This document shows positions 1 to 13,688 of a DNA stretch of 64,000 nt, piece by piece. Positions within the stretch are counted from its first letter, which is position 1. Every line of letters begins with the position of its first letter. Origin of the DNA: Strigops habroptila (Eukaryota; Chordata; Aves; Psittaciformes; Psittacidae); NCBI RefSeq assembly GCF_004027225.2, contig NC_044282.2, positions 48,700,576 through 48,764,575 on the forward strand, read 5' to 3'. Position numbers and translations under genes: made by a program. The notes beneath the pieces are model-generated. The model worked only from the letters and a program-made list of their open reading frames with translations. It did no database searches and was not told the origin of the DNA.

Positions 1-2436
1 CAAAGAGACTGAAAACTGAGATACTTGGCTAATCACTTGGCTCTAGAAATAGAGGCTTTGGGAGAACACCAAATGTTGTAATTACGTTACTAGAATAGGT
101 GTCATAACATTTTGTTTCTTTCTGTGCAGAAAATGAGAGAACTGCAGTTGTTGACGAGTTCTTGGATAGGAAAAAGGTGATTCACACAGGAGCCCATGCA
201 ATCCTTTCTCAACCATCAAGCCTGATTCATCCCTACTCATCACTGTGAGGGATTTCAGGTTGTTGTGACAATTTTTTGACATGAGGAGAATTCAGATAGA
301 GTCACATTGCAGCTCCCTATGTTATGCATAGGGGATCCAGGGGCACCTTAAAGATTTTCCTGGACACTGGGTCAGCAGAATCTGAGCTTAGCTGACACAT
401 CAGGTGGAAATGAATTGTCTGAGGTATGTTCAGGTGCATCATGAACTTTTACCAAGTTTACTGTGGGATGTGGGAAACATCAATAGTTAGTATGCAAAAT
501 ATCAGATAACCATTAGTGAGAATCTGTGGGTATTTACACTGACATATCGGATTGCTGCAGCACTAACTCTAGAAGATGTTTTGAGTTTTATTGACTAGAA
601 TTTGGAGGAGAGAGAAATACTTAAACTCAAGATAGAGCTACAATTATGTGTGATGGATCTCAAAGTAGTTCAAATATTTACTTAATATATGATAATTTAA
701 ATGAATTAGACATTAGTTTACAATTGCAATCAAAATGTGTTTTCCCTAAGACTTTAGCTGTTCTAATGATTCTTTAAGTGTAAAGAAAATCCTGCTGCTT
801 GATTGAAACATGTCCAAAAGGCATCACAGCTGACAGGAACTTGAATTGGTCTTCTGCATTCATTTCTGATAGCAGCAGCAACATAATCTGACAGCAGATG
901 TTAAGCAGGAAACATTTCTCTTTTGCTCCTAAAAGCAGCTGACAAGGATCTGTAGCCTAACTTAAAACAAATAAACAAGCAAAACCATCAACAACAAAGT
1001 TATCCAATTAAAATTGGATTACTTCTTCAGACAGAAACACCATTTAAAAACCAGCAGGGACAATTAACAGGTACTGATTGTGGAAGTGAGTACTTGATAT
1101 ATTTTGCATTTCTTGCGTAATTTTAATGTTTCTGACCTCTCTGTTCTAATTTTCTTGCTTAACCATTCTGTTTAACTGTGGCAGACTAATCTACATTTCC
1201 TGAAGGTAAGGAACACTGACAATGTTTTTTCCCTTTAGGTAGGAATATATGATTCTTTTTTACCTCCAGAGCCTTCTGAACTGCTCTTTGAGCTTGAGTA
1301 CAAATTTCTTATTTATATCTCAATTGCACAATGATTTCTTATTTATCCTCTGCAAAATGTGCCAGCTTCTAAAGGGAGGATTAAAATCTCTTACCACAAT
1401 ATTAGTTTACCCCAATAATCAGAGTAGCCTATGGCCTAAAGGTTAAAGCTTTCAACTGTCAGCAGAGATTTTGCCCTTATTTTAAGATATCTGTCTACAC
1501 TGATGTGTCTACTTGTGCTGGAAGAGTCTAAACTCCAGTGGTAGTCAATGGAAAGACAGTGCAGCCAGAGAAGCCTAAAGAGCAATTTAGATGACCAGCT
1601 ACTAACTACCTCCTATAGAGTGCATTGAATCACTCTGCTAGCTGTACTAAGTACTTCTCCAGTAACTAGAAAGGGAGCTTAAACACCTCCAGCAGACCTC
1701 TACCTCGATTTAGATGTCCTACTTTTAAGTAGAATCCCACCTGGAAGGTTCCAGTATGTATTTCAACCAAAGACACCTACTGCAACTGGAGATGCTCTAG
1801 GATATGCACCGTGTCCATATGGATGCAGGACCTATGAGAGAACTCCATCTTTTTGGAGTAACAGCAGCAGTGTCAGAAGATCAGGTAGAGAGCATCTACA
1901 TATATGTCTGTGTTTGGGCAAAGGTATTGAGCATGGAGGATGCGATTTAGTTGCCAAGGTATAGGTGCTTACTGCTTTTTGAGACACCCATTGCCATGTC
2001 AGGAATCTTCAGGGATCACAGATGAGATGAAGGACTTGCGGGAGACCTACATCCTTCTGGAGCTATGGCTAAAGCTATGGCTTTAGGATACTTTCAAACT
2101 CATAAAGTGTCAGTAGATGTCTGCGTTCAGGCAATCAAGTCATAGTTTGAGAGCTGAATTAGGCAGCTGTGTCCCAGTGTAACTCCCACATGCAGAAGAG
2201 AACTGCAGCCAGGTTTCCTAGGTCCTATCCCAGAAGGTAGGACCTCGGTCCTAGGAAGAAGACATTAATACATGTCCTTCTCAGCATGTTCTACAGAAAT
2301 GTTTGTTGAGGCTCCCATCAAGAGATAGCTTTTTGTAGACCTTTTCTTAAACATGATCTCTCTTTATGGTCTGTGTAGAGCACAAAGGAATCTGAACACT
2401 GGGTGCTTTTACACTGACAGTTAAGAAAAGTAGAGG
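1..2436. other. single-copy AT-rich DNA, no gene seen
   Basis: No frame is longer than 66 codons, and none has splice-flanked or family-like coding character. I see no retroelement tail, no long tandem repeat and no RNA gene. The stretch at about 961-1000 is A/C-rich low complexity. It could be intron or intergenic DNA. Confidence 0.6.
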
Positions 2437-2460
2437 TTTTATTTATTCATTTATTTATTG
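2437..2460. repeat. short TTTA-type simple repeat
   Basis: About six units of TTTA/TTCA are seen, with one interruption. It is an ordinary short microsatellite. Confidence 0.7.
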
Positions 2461-5400
2461 CTTAGGCTGCAGCTTGACCTTTCAGGTGTCCCAAGCACAG
2501 GCACAGAATCTATCTAATGTGGAAAATCCCACATAGGAAATTGCTTTCAGGACCACCAGCAGAAAACCCCATTGTTAACTATTATGAATTGGAGCAAACA
2601 CAGTACGTGAGCCATGATGATCTCACATAGGAAACAGAACATACTTCTATCAACAGACGAGGGATGAAACCCAGTCTTCGAGTCCATACCAGCAGTGGCA
2701 CTGATTTAATTTACAGTAGATTAAGCGTCTCACTTCAGTTAATGTTTCATTATTAGAAATGTTCATGGGACCCTAGGTGTCTTTGGATAACTGCAGAGTA
2801 TTAATTAGGAATTAGTTCATTAGTCAATACCAGATTAAAGAACAATGACTACAGTGTACAAGAAGTTTTTCTTATATTTTTTTCAACTGTGAGGGCACAG
2901 GCAGAGCCTTTGCCTCTGTACCTGTGACATTGTCCCTTAATTCTTAGGCCTGGTTCAACACTTTCAGAATGTGAGTTTTCTCTTACAGTTAAAATCAATC
3001 TATCTTCTTCTCTCCTAAAAATATTTGAAGGAATGGAATTGTTTGTTGATTGTAATTGCAACAAACCGTTTTTATGTAGGAAAAGTCAAACATTATAAAT
3101 GATCCAAACCTATTTCTCCTAATTTTGCTCTTCACTTGTAACTAAAAACAAACAAAAAACTGGTATATATGTAAAAATCTTGAAAGCATTTGAAGTCTTC
3201 CTCCAGGTCCTAAGGAAAAGAAAGATCAAGGTTTGTCCTAGATTTCCCTGTATCCTTTCAAGATGTTTACACTTCTTGCTGCAATAAGACTACAGTCTCT
3301 GAGCAGCAGTGAGCCAAGGCCAGGACCTTGCTAGAAACCGCCTTCCTTTGTGCACTGGACACAATAATGAGAGAGCACAGAGCAGCCGGGGGAGCATACG
3401 ATGCAGCTTGCAAAATCCCTCAGCTGTGGGTTTGTGCTTCTGTCCTCAGTGATGCTTTTAGGCACATCGCCCTTATGAGTTCATTCAGGAACACTGGACC
3501 ATTACTTTTTCCCTTAGCTGACCAGGTCCCTTAGAGCCACAATTTACAGCCTGCACTTTGGTAACAGAATGACTCTGACATGTTAAATATTATTATTATT
3601 ACTGCAGAGTTCACGACCATATGAATGAACTCAGAAAACACCCTCTTCTCTTTACAATGACAGGTCATGCATTTTTGGTGATTTCTGCATCCCAAAATAA
3701 TTGTCTATATAAAAATTTTAATCGCCATGATGATCAAGAGCCATACAATGAGCTATTCATTAAAATGCCTTGCTTCATTACTCCACTACATGCCTTCATG
3801 TAATTCCACTTGAAAAAACAAAAGCCAGACAAACCCCTAAACAAGGGTTGCACCCAAACCAACAAATCTTGTTTAAAATCTATGGCTCGCAGTACATACT
3901 TGGAGTAATTTCTGGATGGTATTCATGCTTCATTTAGCTCTGCATTTTGTTTTCCAGGAGCTTCTAATGAATATACTCAGGATTTAACATTTTACTTGCC
4001 AAAAAGGAACAATTTCAAGATAAGAAAATGTTATCATTCACAAAAACAACCAATCAAACAGCCCTCAGGCTGGCCTTTTCTCTTTAAGCAGAAAGCCTCA
4101 GGTTGATTTCTTAACCATATTGTTATTCTTGAAGTAGAGGGATCAGTCTGTAGTATTTAGTTGGTTTAGTTACTGTAAGTTGGATAAAAATCTCTGTTTC
4201 CCAAATTTGTTTCGCTCTAGACTATAAGCACATAATCACAATTGTAAGCTATAATTATGAAATTCTGATTCGGATTCTGGTCTGAGAAAGCAGGATTTTT
4301 CTGTTGTTCTACATCCCTTTCTTTGCCTGTAGAGACTGTACTGACCAATAATTTACTTCATTAAGCCAATCTGAGGCGTTATAATTTAGAAATGACAGTT
4401 GCATATGTTTTAGTCTAGTGCACTGTGCACACACTAAAATGAAAATATTTTCCACTACCTATAATAATCAATCAGCATTGCTCATCAAAGGAGCAGTGTT
4501 TTCAACCCTCATTCACTTGGAATGTCCACACAAACCGGACAGAAAATCACCTGTGCTGAAGGTGGAATACCTTGTTCAAATAAATGTGCACACCTATATG
4601 TAAACGAGTAATCATCTCCTTTTAATATTAGACAGTCTTGTAAAGAAAGGGTTTAGGGTCAGTATCAACAACAACAACAAATATTTCTGCTCCTTTAACT
4701 GTCATCAAGGACTTTTTATGGAGAAACCTAATTCAATGCTTTCAGGAAAGTATATTTGTGTCTGATCAATGACTAGCAAGCCCTTCCACCCCTCCTTTTC
4801 TTCTTCAAATGTGCATCTAGAAATATCTTGGCTAGATCTTAAAATTAATTTTGAGAGAGAATACAGCCAAAACCTCTGGAAAAAAAACCCCAAATAAACC
4901 ACAAAACCCCAATAACTCTTCAGTGTCTTTATTCAGATAACTGACTTTTAATGGAAATCTGGTTTAGGGCATATCAGACCACTGTAAGGATACATGAGAG
5001 TTGTGGGGAAAAAATAAGTAATTAAAAGCCCAATTTAAGCAATATCCTTGAACTAAATGTCAATAGTAAGAATGTTGAGCCTAAGGTTACACATATGTTC
5101 ATGTGTCTGGTTGAATCAGGACTTTAGTTTTATATTTAAAAGATTGAACTTTTTTTCTACCTTTATTTTTCTCTACAGAAATAAATAGTCTCTCAAATTG
5201 ATATTCTCTGCAGTCTCCCTACAAATGCCAAAATATATTTCTTGCATACTACAGAAAACTCATGGATATTAAGAAGTTACCCAATTCCTAAATGGTACAC
5301 AAACCAAAAGCCAGTGATACCACTAGTAGTCAGGCAGCTAATTGCATTTGTTGTTATTGTCGATACAGTCTGTCTTTGTGACATTGTGGTGGTTAAAGCC

Positions 5401-7841
5401 ACTGCACTAGCTACTAAGACGAAGAAGAATACTGCCGCAGCTGAATCCAGCACAGACATATCACTTACATGCATGTTTTTCTAAAAACTAATCTCTGTGT
5501 GTACTCAAAATGAGATGACTATCTGATACTAATTATTGTTCAGCTTAGGTAAGTTGATCTTACATGCTCTGTTTCCATCGCTGTGCAAGCACAGATAGTA
5601 ACACTCAAAACTGGTGCAGACAGTGACAGAGAATAATTTTCAGAATGTTCTCCTTTGGCAAGACAAATACATTTTTGGTTTTATTTTTTGTTCTGTTCAC
5701 GTCTGTCATCTCAGTAGAGATGATGTAGCCAAACAAATATTCCTACTCATTTGATTTCCGTGGTTTAATACTTGGCCATGACTCCTTGGCTAATTCCCAT
5801 AGCAAGGGATTCCCAGCTAGTCTCTCAATGAAGCACAAAACTATTTAGTTGTTATGGTGAGACCAGACTGGGTGCATGCAATCTGGCATAGCCATAAGTA
5901 AACTAATATGAAGGGCAAGATAATAATAACGAAGATTTGGAAACCAAAAAAACCCCACATGAACACCTGGACAGTCAAATAGTCAGGATTCCATGATTCA
6001 GCACATTTGAAATTATGCTTAGGCCTTCATGCTACTGCAGAACACTTTTTCCAATGTAAATTTCACTTGGATATGTTTCTGACCTGAGCCTGCAGATCAC
6101 TTACTGGATTAAATATGCTCCTGCTTTTCTTAGTGGTTAAATCATTTGGACTTTTTCATCTCTGGAAAACCCCACCTGCAGGAAATCGCCAACTTCATTG
6201 TGAATTTCCCACCCTTTCCCAACTCCAGTTCTTCAAGTGGATAGATTGTTTAAGAACTCCTAATTTCAAGTTTAGGTGTATTCCTGGCTAGTATACACAT
6301 GCTGTTAACGTATTGCTTGAGGTTAACTTCGAGTAGTGTAGTGTGGTAGCATCATACAAAAACAAAACACCAAATATGTATCAGGATGCCAGACATCGGG
6401 ACCTATGCTAGTTTGCACTGCCATAGTTCCTTTGAATATAGCATATGATTTTCACCAACTTCTGTAGTGCCATCCAGTACACCAATCGTCACTACGCAGG
6501 AAAGCCAAAATGGGCTTATGTCCTGGTTCAAGTCTAAGTTACTTGTGACCAAAGCCTCATAAAACAGCATGGCTCACTGAGACCTCAGAAAAATGTATAA
6601 ACATCACAAACACTATCTCAGCAAAAGTGGCACTCTTCCTGGCAAAGAGGCAAAGGACTGGATGGACATGTACTTCAATTGTTCCTTGTTAATACTGGAT
6701 AGCTAAGCAATAAGGCCTTCTTTTACTAGAGTACTAGGAGTAAGGAGAGACTAAGATCATCAGGACATCCCAGTATTTTCCTCTGATAAATCACACCTTT
6801 GAATGAAACTGTGTGATGAAGAAGAACTACTGGTTCAAGATGTCACTCAACCAACATGAGAGAAATGTTCCCTTCATGCAGAATAGCTTCGTTTGATGAC
6901 TGACTGCAGGAATCCTCTTCAAAGCCCTCTCTGGGAGAGCCCTTGCAGCCAGGGGCTCCTGCAGCCTGCAGTCTCAGGGCACAGTCAGTTTGATCTGCAG
7001 CACTCTTCTCCCCAAGAAATGAAGATTTTCTGCAGTGGTTCTCTCATGAAGGAGGGACTGGAATGACGAATAACACATCAAACTCACACCTGAATTATTT
7101 AATCTAGCCTCCTGTCATAATTTGACAAACATTTTTTTTAAAGAACAAGACTGCCATAGCAACCAACCAATAAAAGTAGATCTTTGCAGAATCGGCGATG
7201 AAGAGAGGAAGGGCTGGGGAAGAGGATACTGACATAAAAGGGAGATTATGTCTTTAATTATTTTCTAAATCTCTGATATACTTTGCAAAGTGATGGGCAT
7301 AATTTCATACTTCAAAAATAGAGAATAAACCATGTAGGCAGTTTAGTAGATGATCAGACGTATGGTATGAGGGAGAGACGACAGGGAGAGATGCACTGAT
7401 CATGATGCATCTTTCTCGTTAGTGGAAGCTGGCTATTGATACTAAGTAGGTGTATCACTGGATAAATGGTTGGTTGGTTAGCACCAACATATTTCACTAG
7501 TATTAAATTGACATATTGTTATCTGGATTTCTTTTATATGTTTGCCTTTGCTCTTAGGGATAGGTCCTCTTGGAAAGAATTTCTGTTTTTCTTAGTGTTA
7601 CTTTTTGGAGTAGGGGAAAGACGAGTCATTTGGCACCTTAACCTTTTCCAAACACATGAACAGCTCAGCCTTCCCATTCAACCAGAGAGTTAGAGAAGGA
7701 GCAGGAGAAGGGAAAGTAATGAGGCAGAAAGTGGAAAGTTGGAAAGGGATGGAAAAAACAGCTTGGCTTAGCTTAGCTGGTGTGATAGAAAAGAGAAAGA
7801 GATGCATTTCTCTAAGAAAGGCAAGAAAGCAAAAAAGTTGA
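2461..7841. other. single-copy DNA with two tiny microsatellites
   Basis: No supportable gene. Two short triplet repeats occur, a TAT run at about 3587-3601 and an AAC run at about 4665-4681. The 80-codon frame at 5242-5484 overlaps an equally long antisense frame and matches no family I know. A somewhat GC-richer part at 6900-7010 contains several CTGCAG hexamers. I see no transposon ends. Confidence 0.55.
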
Positions 7842-8290
7842 AATAATCTGATGCTAGAGTTTTCTATTATAATTTTGGTAAGGTATTCAGATACCATGGT
7901 GATGAGCACAGCTGAAATATCTAAGCACTCTGGGGTAGAATATATTAAGAAAAAAAGGATAATTAAAATAGCGCTTATTTAGATGAGGGATAATGTCTCA
8001 GTTCCTATGCAAATGAGCATAGTTAAAGGATCACTTGCCTTTTTATGAAAATGAATATTGAAAGTTTGATGAGAAACTTGGGAAAGAAACATTCTGGAAG
8101 TCAAAGCAAACTCAATCTCTCTGTGCAAATGAAATCAATTAATTTTTAGCAGCCATGTATGAGTGTAAATGAGAAAATCAATGATTTTCAAAATCTAGTA
8201 ATTTGATAGCCATTAGTCTCATTAGGCTTTCTTTTTAAAGCTTAATTATTCAAACATACAACCCGATTGAAGTGTGGTTTAGACAGGATG
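7842..8290. promoter_or_regulatory. candidate conserved non-coding element (homeodomain/POU rich)
   Basis: Seen: an AT-rich block without simple repeats that carries an exact POU octamer ATGCAAAT at 8007-8014 and a second octamer-like TGCAAATG at 8123-8130. It also has homeodomain cores, CAATTAATT near 8136 and TTAATTATT near 8242, and AATCAATGATT-type PBX/MEIS-like sites near 8180. Known: vertebrate developmental enhancers often have this composition. Inference: this is only a candidate, because AT-rich neutral DNA also yields such hits. Confidence 0.25.
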
Positions 8291-11200
8291 CATTCTTAAA
8301 TTAATTACAGTAGTGATTTTCCCTGTAGCATGAAGATACAGTGCCAGTACATGGCTGTGTAGGTAGAAATATGTTTTTTTTCTGGACTTGGGACTTTATT
8401 TCAGTAGAGTTCAACAAAACTCTACAGATCACTAAGCACCTATGTAGAAGCACATGAGTAGTCACATGAAACCTGTGGAGGATGTATTGTTTGTACCTCA
8501 AGTGATTTTTAGGGACATGCACAGACTTGGTGAAGAGTCCAAGCTGAGCAGAGTGGTGAACCTGTGCCGAGAGCCAGCCGAATGGCATGCTGGCCCTGGG
8601 GCTGCATCTTCTCAGCACTGGCTTGTGCCTTCCCTCAGCTGTCTCTGGTGGAGGAACTTCTGCCCATTATCATCAAAACAGCCTCCTGGCTGCAGCACAT
8701 ACTCAGGAAATGGTGCAGTGAAGTTTGTGTTCTTTGTTGGCCAAGAGGAGATTTCAACAGATTATGACTGTACATTCGATCTTTTTGAGAATTGCCTGTG
8801 AATTTGATGGGCTATAAAAACATCTTGAGTCCTAAATAGCACAGTATCCATTCAAGATGGGATTTACTGTTTGCATCACTTACGTCTATAAAGAGAATAG
8901 CACCAGGGCCTCTTTTCTGAACACGAGGTCCCCATCTGGTTTAGCTCAGTGGGTCGTATTGAACACAGTTACCATCTAGGACATGTGGCTGCATATAGAC
9001 TGACTGTCGGAGATGGGGCCTGACCTTTGTTAACTCCAGAACTGTGCCGGTTCCCAACTGGGGATTGTTTGAATGAATTTTGCCTGGCTCAGGCCAAAAT
9101 TGTGCCAACAGCCATTCTTAAAATTTGCCAACATAGACAAGGAAGTTCATATACTTGGCACAGACCATGGCACTGTTTCATTTACTAATAAAATAAATTA
9201 TTCCAACATTCCAAACATTTTAATACATTTCTGGTAGGAAGAAGTGTGATTACCTGGACTTGTAGCTACATTTCTTCACCCTGTCTGAGGATCTGCCCTG
9301 TAACTTTTCTGAAGAGCGCGTTGCGACAACTCACTCCACTACTGTCCAAGTGTTGCTTGACTACTGTCATTCTTTCGACCTCCTCTTCCACTCCTTGCAG
9401 ATCTTCCTCTCACTTCTCCCCTCTCAGTTCCTATTCAAAATAATCAAGGTATAAGGAAGATGTACTTTCAGAGGGCCAATTAAACACAGCATGGCACCAG
9501 CTGAGATGAGGAGCTGCAGTTTCTGAGTGATGATCTCTGTACCATCACTGAAAAATTTGTTAACGGTAGCAAGGGCTTCAGGCAGATCTGCACATCACCA
9601 GGGGAAGCTAAGCCTTACTCAGTATCACTGTGTGAGCCAGAAGTGTGAGCGAAAAAAAAAGGAAAAAAGTAAATTATTGCTTGTGAATCACAAACATGGC
9701 TTCAAAATTTTGTACTAAGCTCTTCCAGGTGACAGCCAAATGAGGAGCAAAAGAGAAAAAGGCACGGTTGGGTAAATCACAACATTGGCATACATTTATG
9801 TAACACATGATTGTAATGGCTCAGGATTGCAGAGGATTTAAAAAATAACTCTCTTTTATGTAAGGTGGCTACTTCTCAGTAGTGGCATTATTATCTCATG
9901 TCTGCACTCTCTGCTTGACAGAGACATTTTTCAGACATTGCTTCACTGAAATAAAGGCGCTTAAAAAAAGGAGGAATCAGCACAACCCAGTGGATTTTAC
10001 ACCAGTCACAGTTTTAAAGATAACCCAAAATTTCAGCCCCTGCCATGGAACCATCTCCTCCAGCCTCACTTTCTCATTCTTCCACTGCAAAGTCCTTGAT
10101 CTCCTGTGGCGTGAGCCAGCCTTGGCCCCCTCGGCAGATGGTGGGGGCTGTGTGACCATGTGCACTGCACCGCTGCCGGCTGCACTGCTTTTGACCCCAC
10201 ATCCGATCCCCTGCTCCTGCATGGCTGCTGGCCAAAGATTCTGCTCTCATCTGCCAGTGGTGTCTGGGGTGAAAGCAGCAGCTGTGTGGCAGCGCACAGC
10301 AGCGCTGTGGAATGGTTTAGGATAGGAAGTAAATAATTCTTCCAGCTGTCTCTGCAGCACGAAGCTAGGAAATAAAGGGTCTTTTTCCAAATAGCCTCAG
10401 GTCAGCTAACCAGGTGAAAGCCCTTCAAAGTTGTTCATGATGCCTTCTGTCACTGAAAGCACTGGGAATTCTGCTTTTGCCTTCTGTGCCAGCAAGTTGA
10501 GAGATAGGACAAACACGAGATTCTTCAAGTTAGTATCAGCTTGCAGGTTACTTGACTCTGTCTTGTGGTGAAGGATGTGTCATATGCTATGTGTCTTGGA
10601 TTGCTCATATAGCAAAACGTTTGCTGCAGCTGTGACAATGTCTTTCTCAAACAAGAGAATTAAATTAGAGTGAAATCTCTTTTCACCTGTGATGCTTGGA
10701 GGGGTAATGGCACTGGAATATATTTCTGCAGTGCAGAGTGCCCCAGAGCTCCATGTGTATGTGCCACCAGGAGGCTCTGCCACCACAGGAGAGGGGTGAG
10801 AGCAGGACTTCTTTAATCAGCCACAGCAGAACAACAGAGCGCTTTGCAAATGTCCTAAAGACTGAGAGTGTGTCCCTATTAGTGCCCTACCTAGCAGCAA
10901 CAGCAGCAGAAGGATTTCAAGGCTCAGCCTCTTTCCACAACTCTGCTCCTAATAAATGATTAAACTGCACTTAATAGTAAGTGCCAGTGGAATTTAAATG
11001 GGTTGCAGTGCCCAAGCTTGACTTCTCCTCCCTTTTGGAAGCAGTGCTTAAGACAGGCTTATAAAATCTGAAGAAAGGCAGCTGTGACTAATTCTTGGCT
11101 GCAGTTGGGGGGAAGAGAGAGGGGAGGCATAAAGGGCAAAAAGGGTTTTCTTGAGCACTCACTCTGTCTGCTTAGCCTGTTGAGACTAGACAAAGTGACT

Positions 11201-12420
11201 GCATGGCTCGTTACAGTTAGGTCTACCAAGAACCCCAGGTACGTGGCCTGATCGTTATATGAACTAATAATATAAATCATAAAATTAAATAGTATGATTT
11301 CATTCTGCAAATGATTTGGGGACATAGTTTACAGGAAAGATACAATACAAAGGAAAATTGTATCGCATGGTATAAGTCTTTATGAGTTTTTTGTACTTTA
11401 ATATGATATTAAATTCATATTAATAGGTGCCATTTTTATGAAGAAATTTATAGCCAAATATGGCAACTTCTTGCTGCAAGAGTTACATATAGAAAGGTAA
11501 ATTTGACTGTTGCTTTTTTTTAAATTTGTATGGATATTTTGGAGTGAAGCACTGAATTGTTTTAGCTTGAGTGCTTTTGTATTATGCACTTTTTTTATTA
11601 GCCACTTTGTTCATGATCAGCTTTTCTGTGGCATCAGTAAAAGAATACGGGATCTGTCCATGGGCCAAAATGATATCTGTACATTTTTACTTGCATCAGC
11701 TGAAGAATGTGTAGCCTAGAGACACAATTAATTCTAGGGTGGCCTCTTCCCCACATTAGTGGTCTCCTATGCATAGGTTTATATGCCATATGTGAAGGGC
11801 CAAATTAGTCCCATTTGGATCACACTTGCCTTGATCACTTCAAGAACTAACTCCACAACAGTGGCTGTTTGTAGAGATGTAATTTTCCATGGCTGAACTG
11901 GTATTTACCTGTAGAGGTGTTTTTCGATTAAATATTCCATGTGAGATGCTGGGCCATAAAACATGCAGAGATATATATATTAGTGAAAATCTATCAAGAT
12001 TAAATGCCTCGTCTGAGACGAAAAAATCTAGGTGTAAAGGCTGCTGCTATTTTCCTTCTTTGACTGATGTTGTAAAAAAGTAACCTAAACTGTGTCTGCA
12101 TACAGATGTGGGAAGTCGTCTGCTTTCTTCACTATCGCTTCAGCATGGTTCTTCAAGGACAAAACCGCATGTTTGTTATCTGATCTAAAGAGCCTGTGCC
12201 AGGACATGGTAACCAAACGCAGTCAGGCATACAGAGATTTCTGGGGATGTGGCGAACACCAGTGTCTGGCTGGGTAAGGGATTATTTCCACTCCTGACAT
12301 TGCTACCCTTGGCAACTCTGCTATGGGACTGAAAACATAGAGGAACATACCTATGAGGAACATATCTCAGGCAGTTAGATAAGGCACATGGGCATATTAC
12401 TTTATATTGAGCAAAAAAGA
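8291..12420. other. single-copy DNA with a GC-richer patch
   Basis: The part around 10,030-10,320 is clearly richer in G, C and CpG than its surroundings. It contains the longest non-retroelement frame of the window, 147 codons at 9882-10325 plus. That protein shows no domain, signal peptide or repeat that I recognise, and an 81-codon frame overlaps it on the other strand, so I do not call it a gene. The rest holds short frames only. Confidence 0.5.
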
Positions 12421-13064
12421 TCATAGCATCATAGAATCATTTAGGTTGGAAAAGACCCTTAAGATCACTGAGTCCAACCGTAAACCTAACACTGACAAGT
12501 CCACCACTAAACCATATCCCTAAGTGCTGCATCTGCATGTCTTTTAAATACCTTCAGGGGTGGTGACTCAACCACTTCCCTGGGCAGCCTGTTCCAATGT
12601 TTGACAACCCTTTCAGTGAAGAAATTTTCCCTAATATCCAATCTAAACTTTCCCTGTCTGCACTTAAGGCTGTTTCCTCTCCTTCCATCACTTGCTACCT
12701 GGGAGAACAGATCAACCCCCACCTTGCCACAACCTCCTTTCAGGTAGTCATGGAGTGATAACATCTCTCTTGAGCCCCCTTTTCTCCAGACTAAAAAACC
12801 CCAGTGCCCTCAGCCACTCCTCATAGGACTTATTCTCCAGACCCTTCACCAGCTTCATTGCCCTTCTCTGGACCTGCTTCAGCACCTCTGTCTTTCTTGG
12901 GCTGAGGGACCCAGGACTGAACACGGTATTCAAGGTGTGGCCTCACCAGTGACAAGTACAGGGGGACAATTGCTTCCCCAGTCTTGCTGGCCACACTATG
13001 TCTGATACAAACCAGGATGCCATTGGCCTTCTTGACTGCTACCTGCTGGCTCATATTCAGCCAA
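12421..13064 (-). mobile_element. CR1 LINE, 5'-truncated, frameshifted
   Basis: Read on the minus strand, the element ends with the CR1 3' tip (tandem ATTCTATGA-type units at 12421-12440), preceded by the usual CCTTTTCCAACCT block. The body encodes the C-terminal part of the CR1 ORF2 reverse transcriptase region. Similarity stops near 13064, as expected from incomplete target-primed reverse transcription. The C-terminal peptide ends in ALRDMV, which differs from the other copies here and points to a separate CR1 subfamily. It carries at least two frameshifts, so it cannot encode protein. Confidence 0.93.
12507..13063 (-). pseudogene. CR1 ORF2 C-terminal fragment, broken
   Basis: The coding trace runs through three different minus-strand frames, visible in 12830-13063, 12748-12933 and 12507-12764 in that order. 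Recognisable CR1 signatures are [31 protein letters not shown] and [13 protein letters not shown]. The original stop codon appears to survive at 12507-12509, leaving a 3' UTR of about 85 bp. The catalytic palm with its FADD motif is absent because it lay upstream of the truncation point. It is non-functional. Confidence 0.88.
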
Positions 13065-13312
13065 GATGATAAGATATACAGGAAAGTGGGAGTTAGAAGG
13101 TGCACAACACAACATAATTTGTGCTGTCCTTCTCCACTTTGCCTCTGAGCCAGAATTCATGGCCAGCTGTGATGTGCTGTGAAAGTGACTGAAGGCATCA
13201 TGCTGAGAAGAACTGATACACATTTGGGTGATGTACTTTTGCATGTGTGTTAAGGCTCATGGGCATTCCTACTGTTCACATAAGAATGCAAGTACACCAT
13301 TTGATGAAAACC

Positions 13313-13354
13313 TTAGGTACATTATTTTAATCATTAGGTATATTATTTTGATAT
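13313..13354. repeat. two-copy tandem repeat, 21-bp period
   Basis: Two units beginning TTAGGTAYATTATTTT lie head to tail, with a few differences in the AT-rich ends. They look like a local slippage duplication. Confidence 0.6.
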
Positions 13355-13450
13355 TTTGGAAGATAATTTAGAAAACATTTAGAAAGAGTCACAAAGAAGG
13401 CATGAAATATTTCCATTTTCATCTTCTGCCTTTAAAAACAGGTAATCTAC

Positions 13451-13469
13451 ATTATGTATTGTACATAAT
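13451..13469. repeat. short perfect inverted repeat
   Basis: Arms ATTATGTA and TACATAAT (8 bp each) flank a 3-base spacer in AT-rich DNA. No function is implied. Confidence 0.6.
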
Positions 13470-13646
13470 AGTAATATTAAGATATTACAATTGTACTGGA
13501 GAAGAAAAATATTTAAAAAAATTAAATATATATTGGAAATGGCTTAAAGAACCATAAATATTAAAATTCTTTAATAATTATTTGTTTATTATTTATTATT
13601 TGATTGTTTATTACAGGGTGCAGCTGGATAGTGGGAGTATTTTTTA

Positions 13647-13688
13647 GTGCCTTTACTATACAATTTTGTGCCTTTACTACACAATTTC
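13647..13688. repeat. two-copy tandem repeat, 21-bp period
   Basis: Two adjacent 21-bp units starting GTGCCTTTACTA differ at only two positions. A partial third unit (ATGCCTT) follows. Confidence 0.75.

Noticed and set aside
5242..5484. 80-codon frame with a hydrophobic middle (VVRQLIAFVVIVDTVCL)
   Set aside because: One membrane-like stretch alone is weak. An antisense frame of similar length overlaps, and no homologue is recognised.
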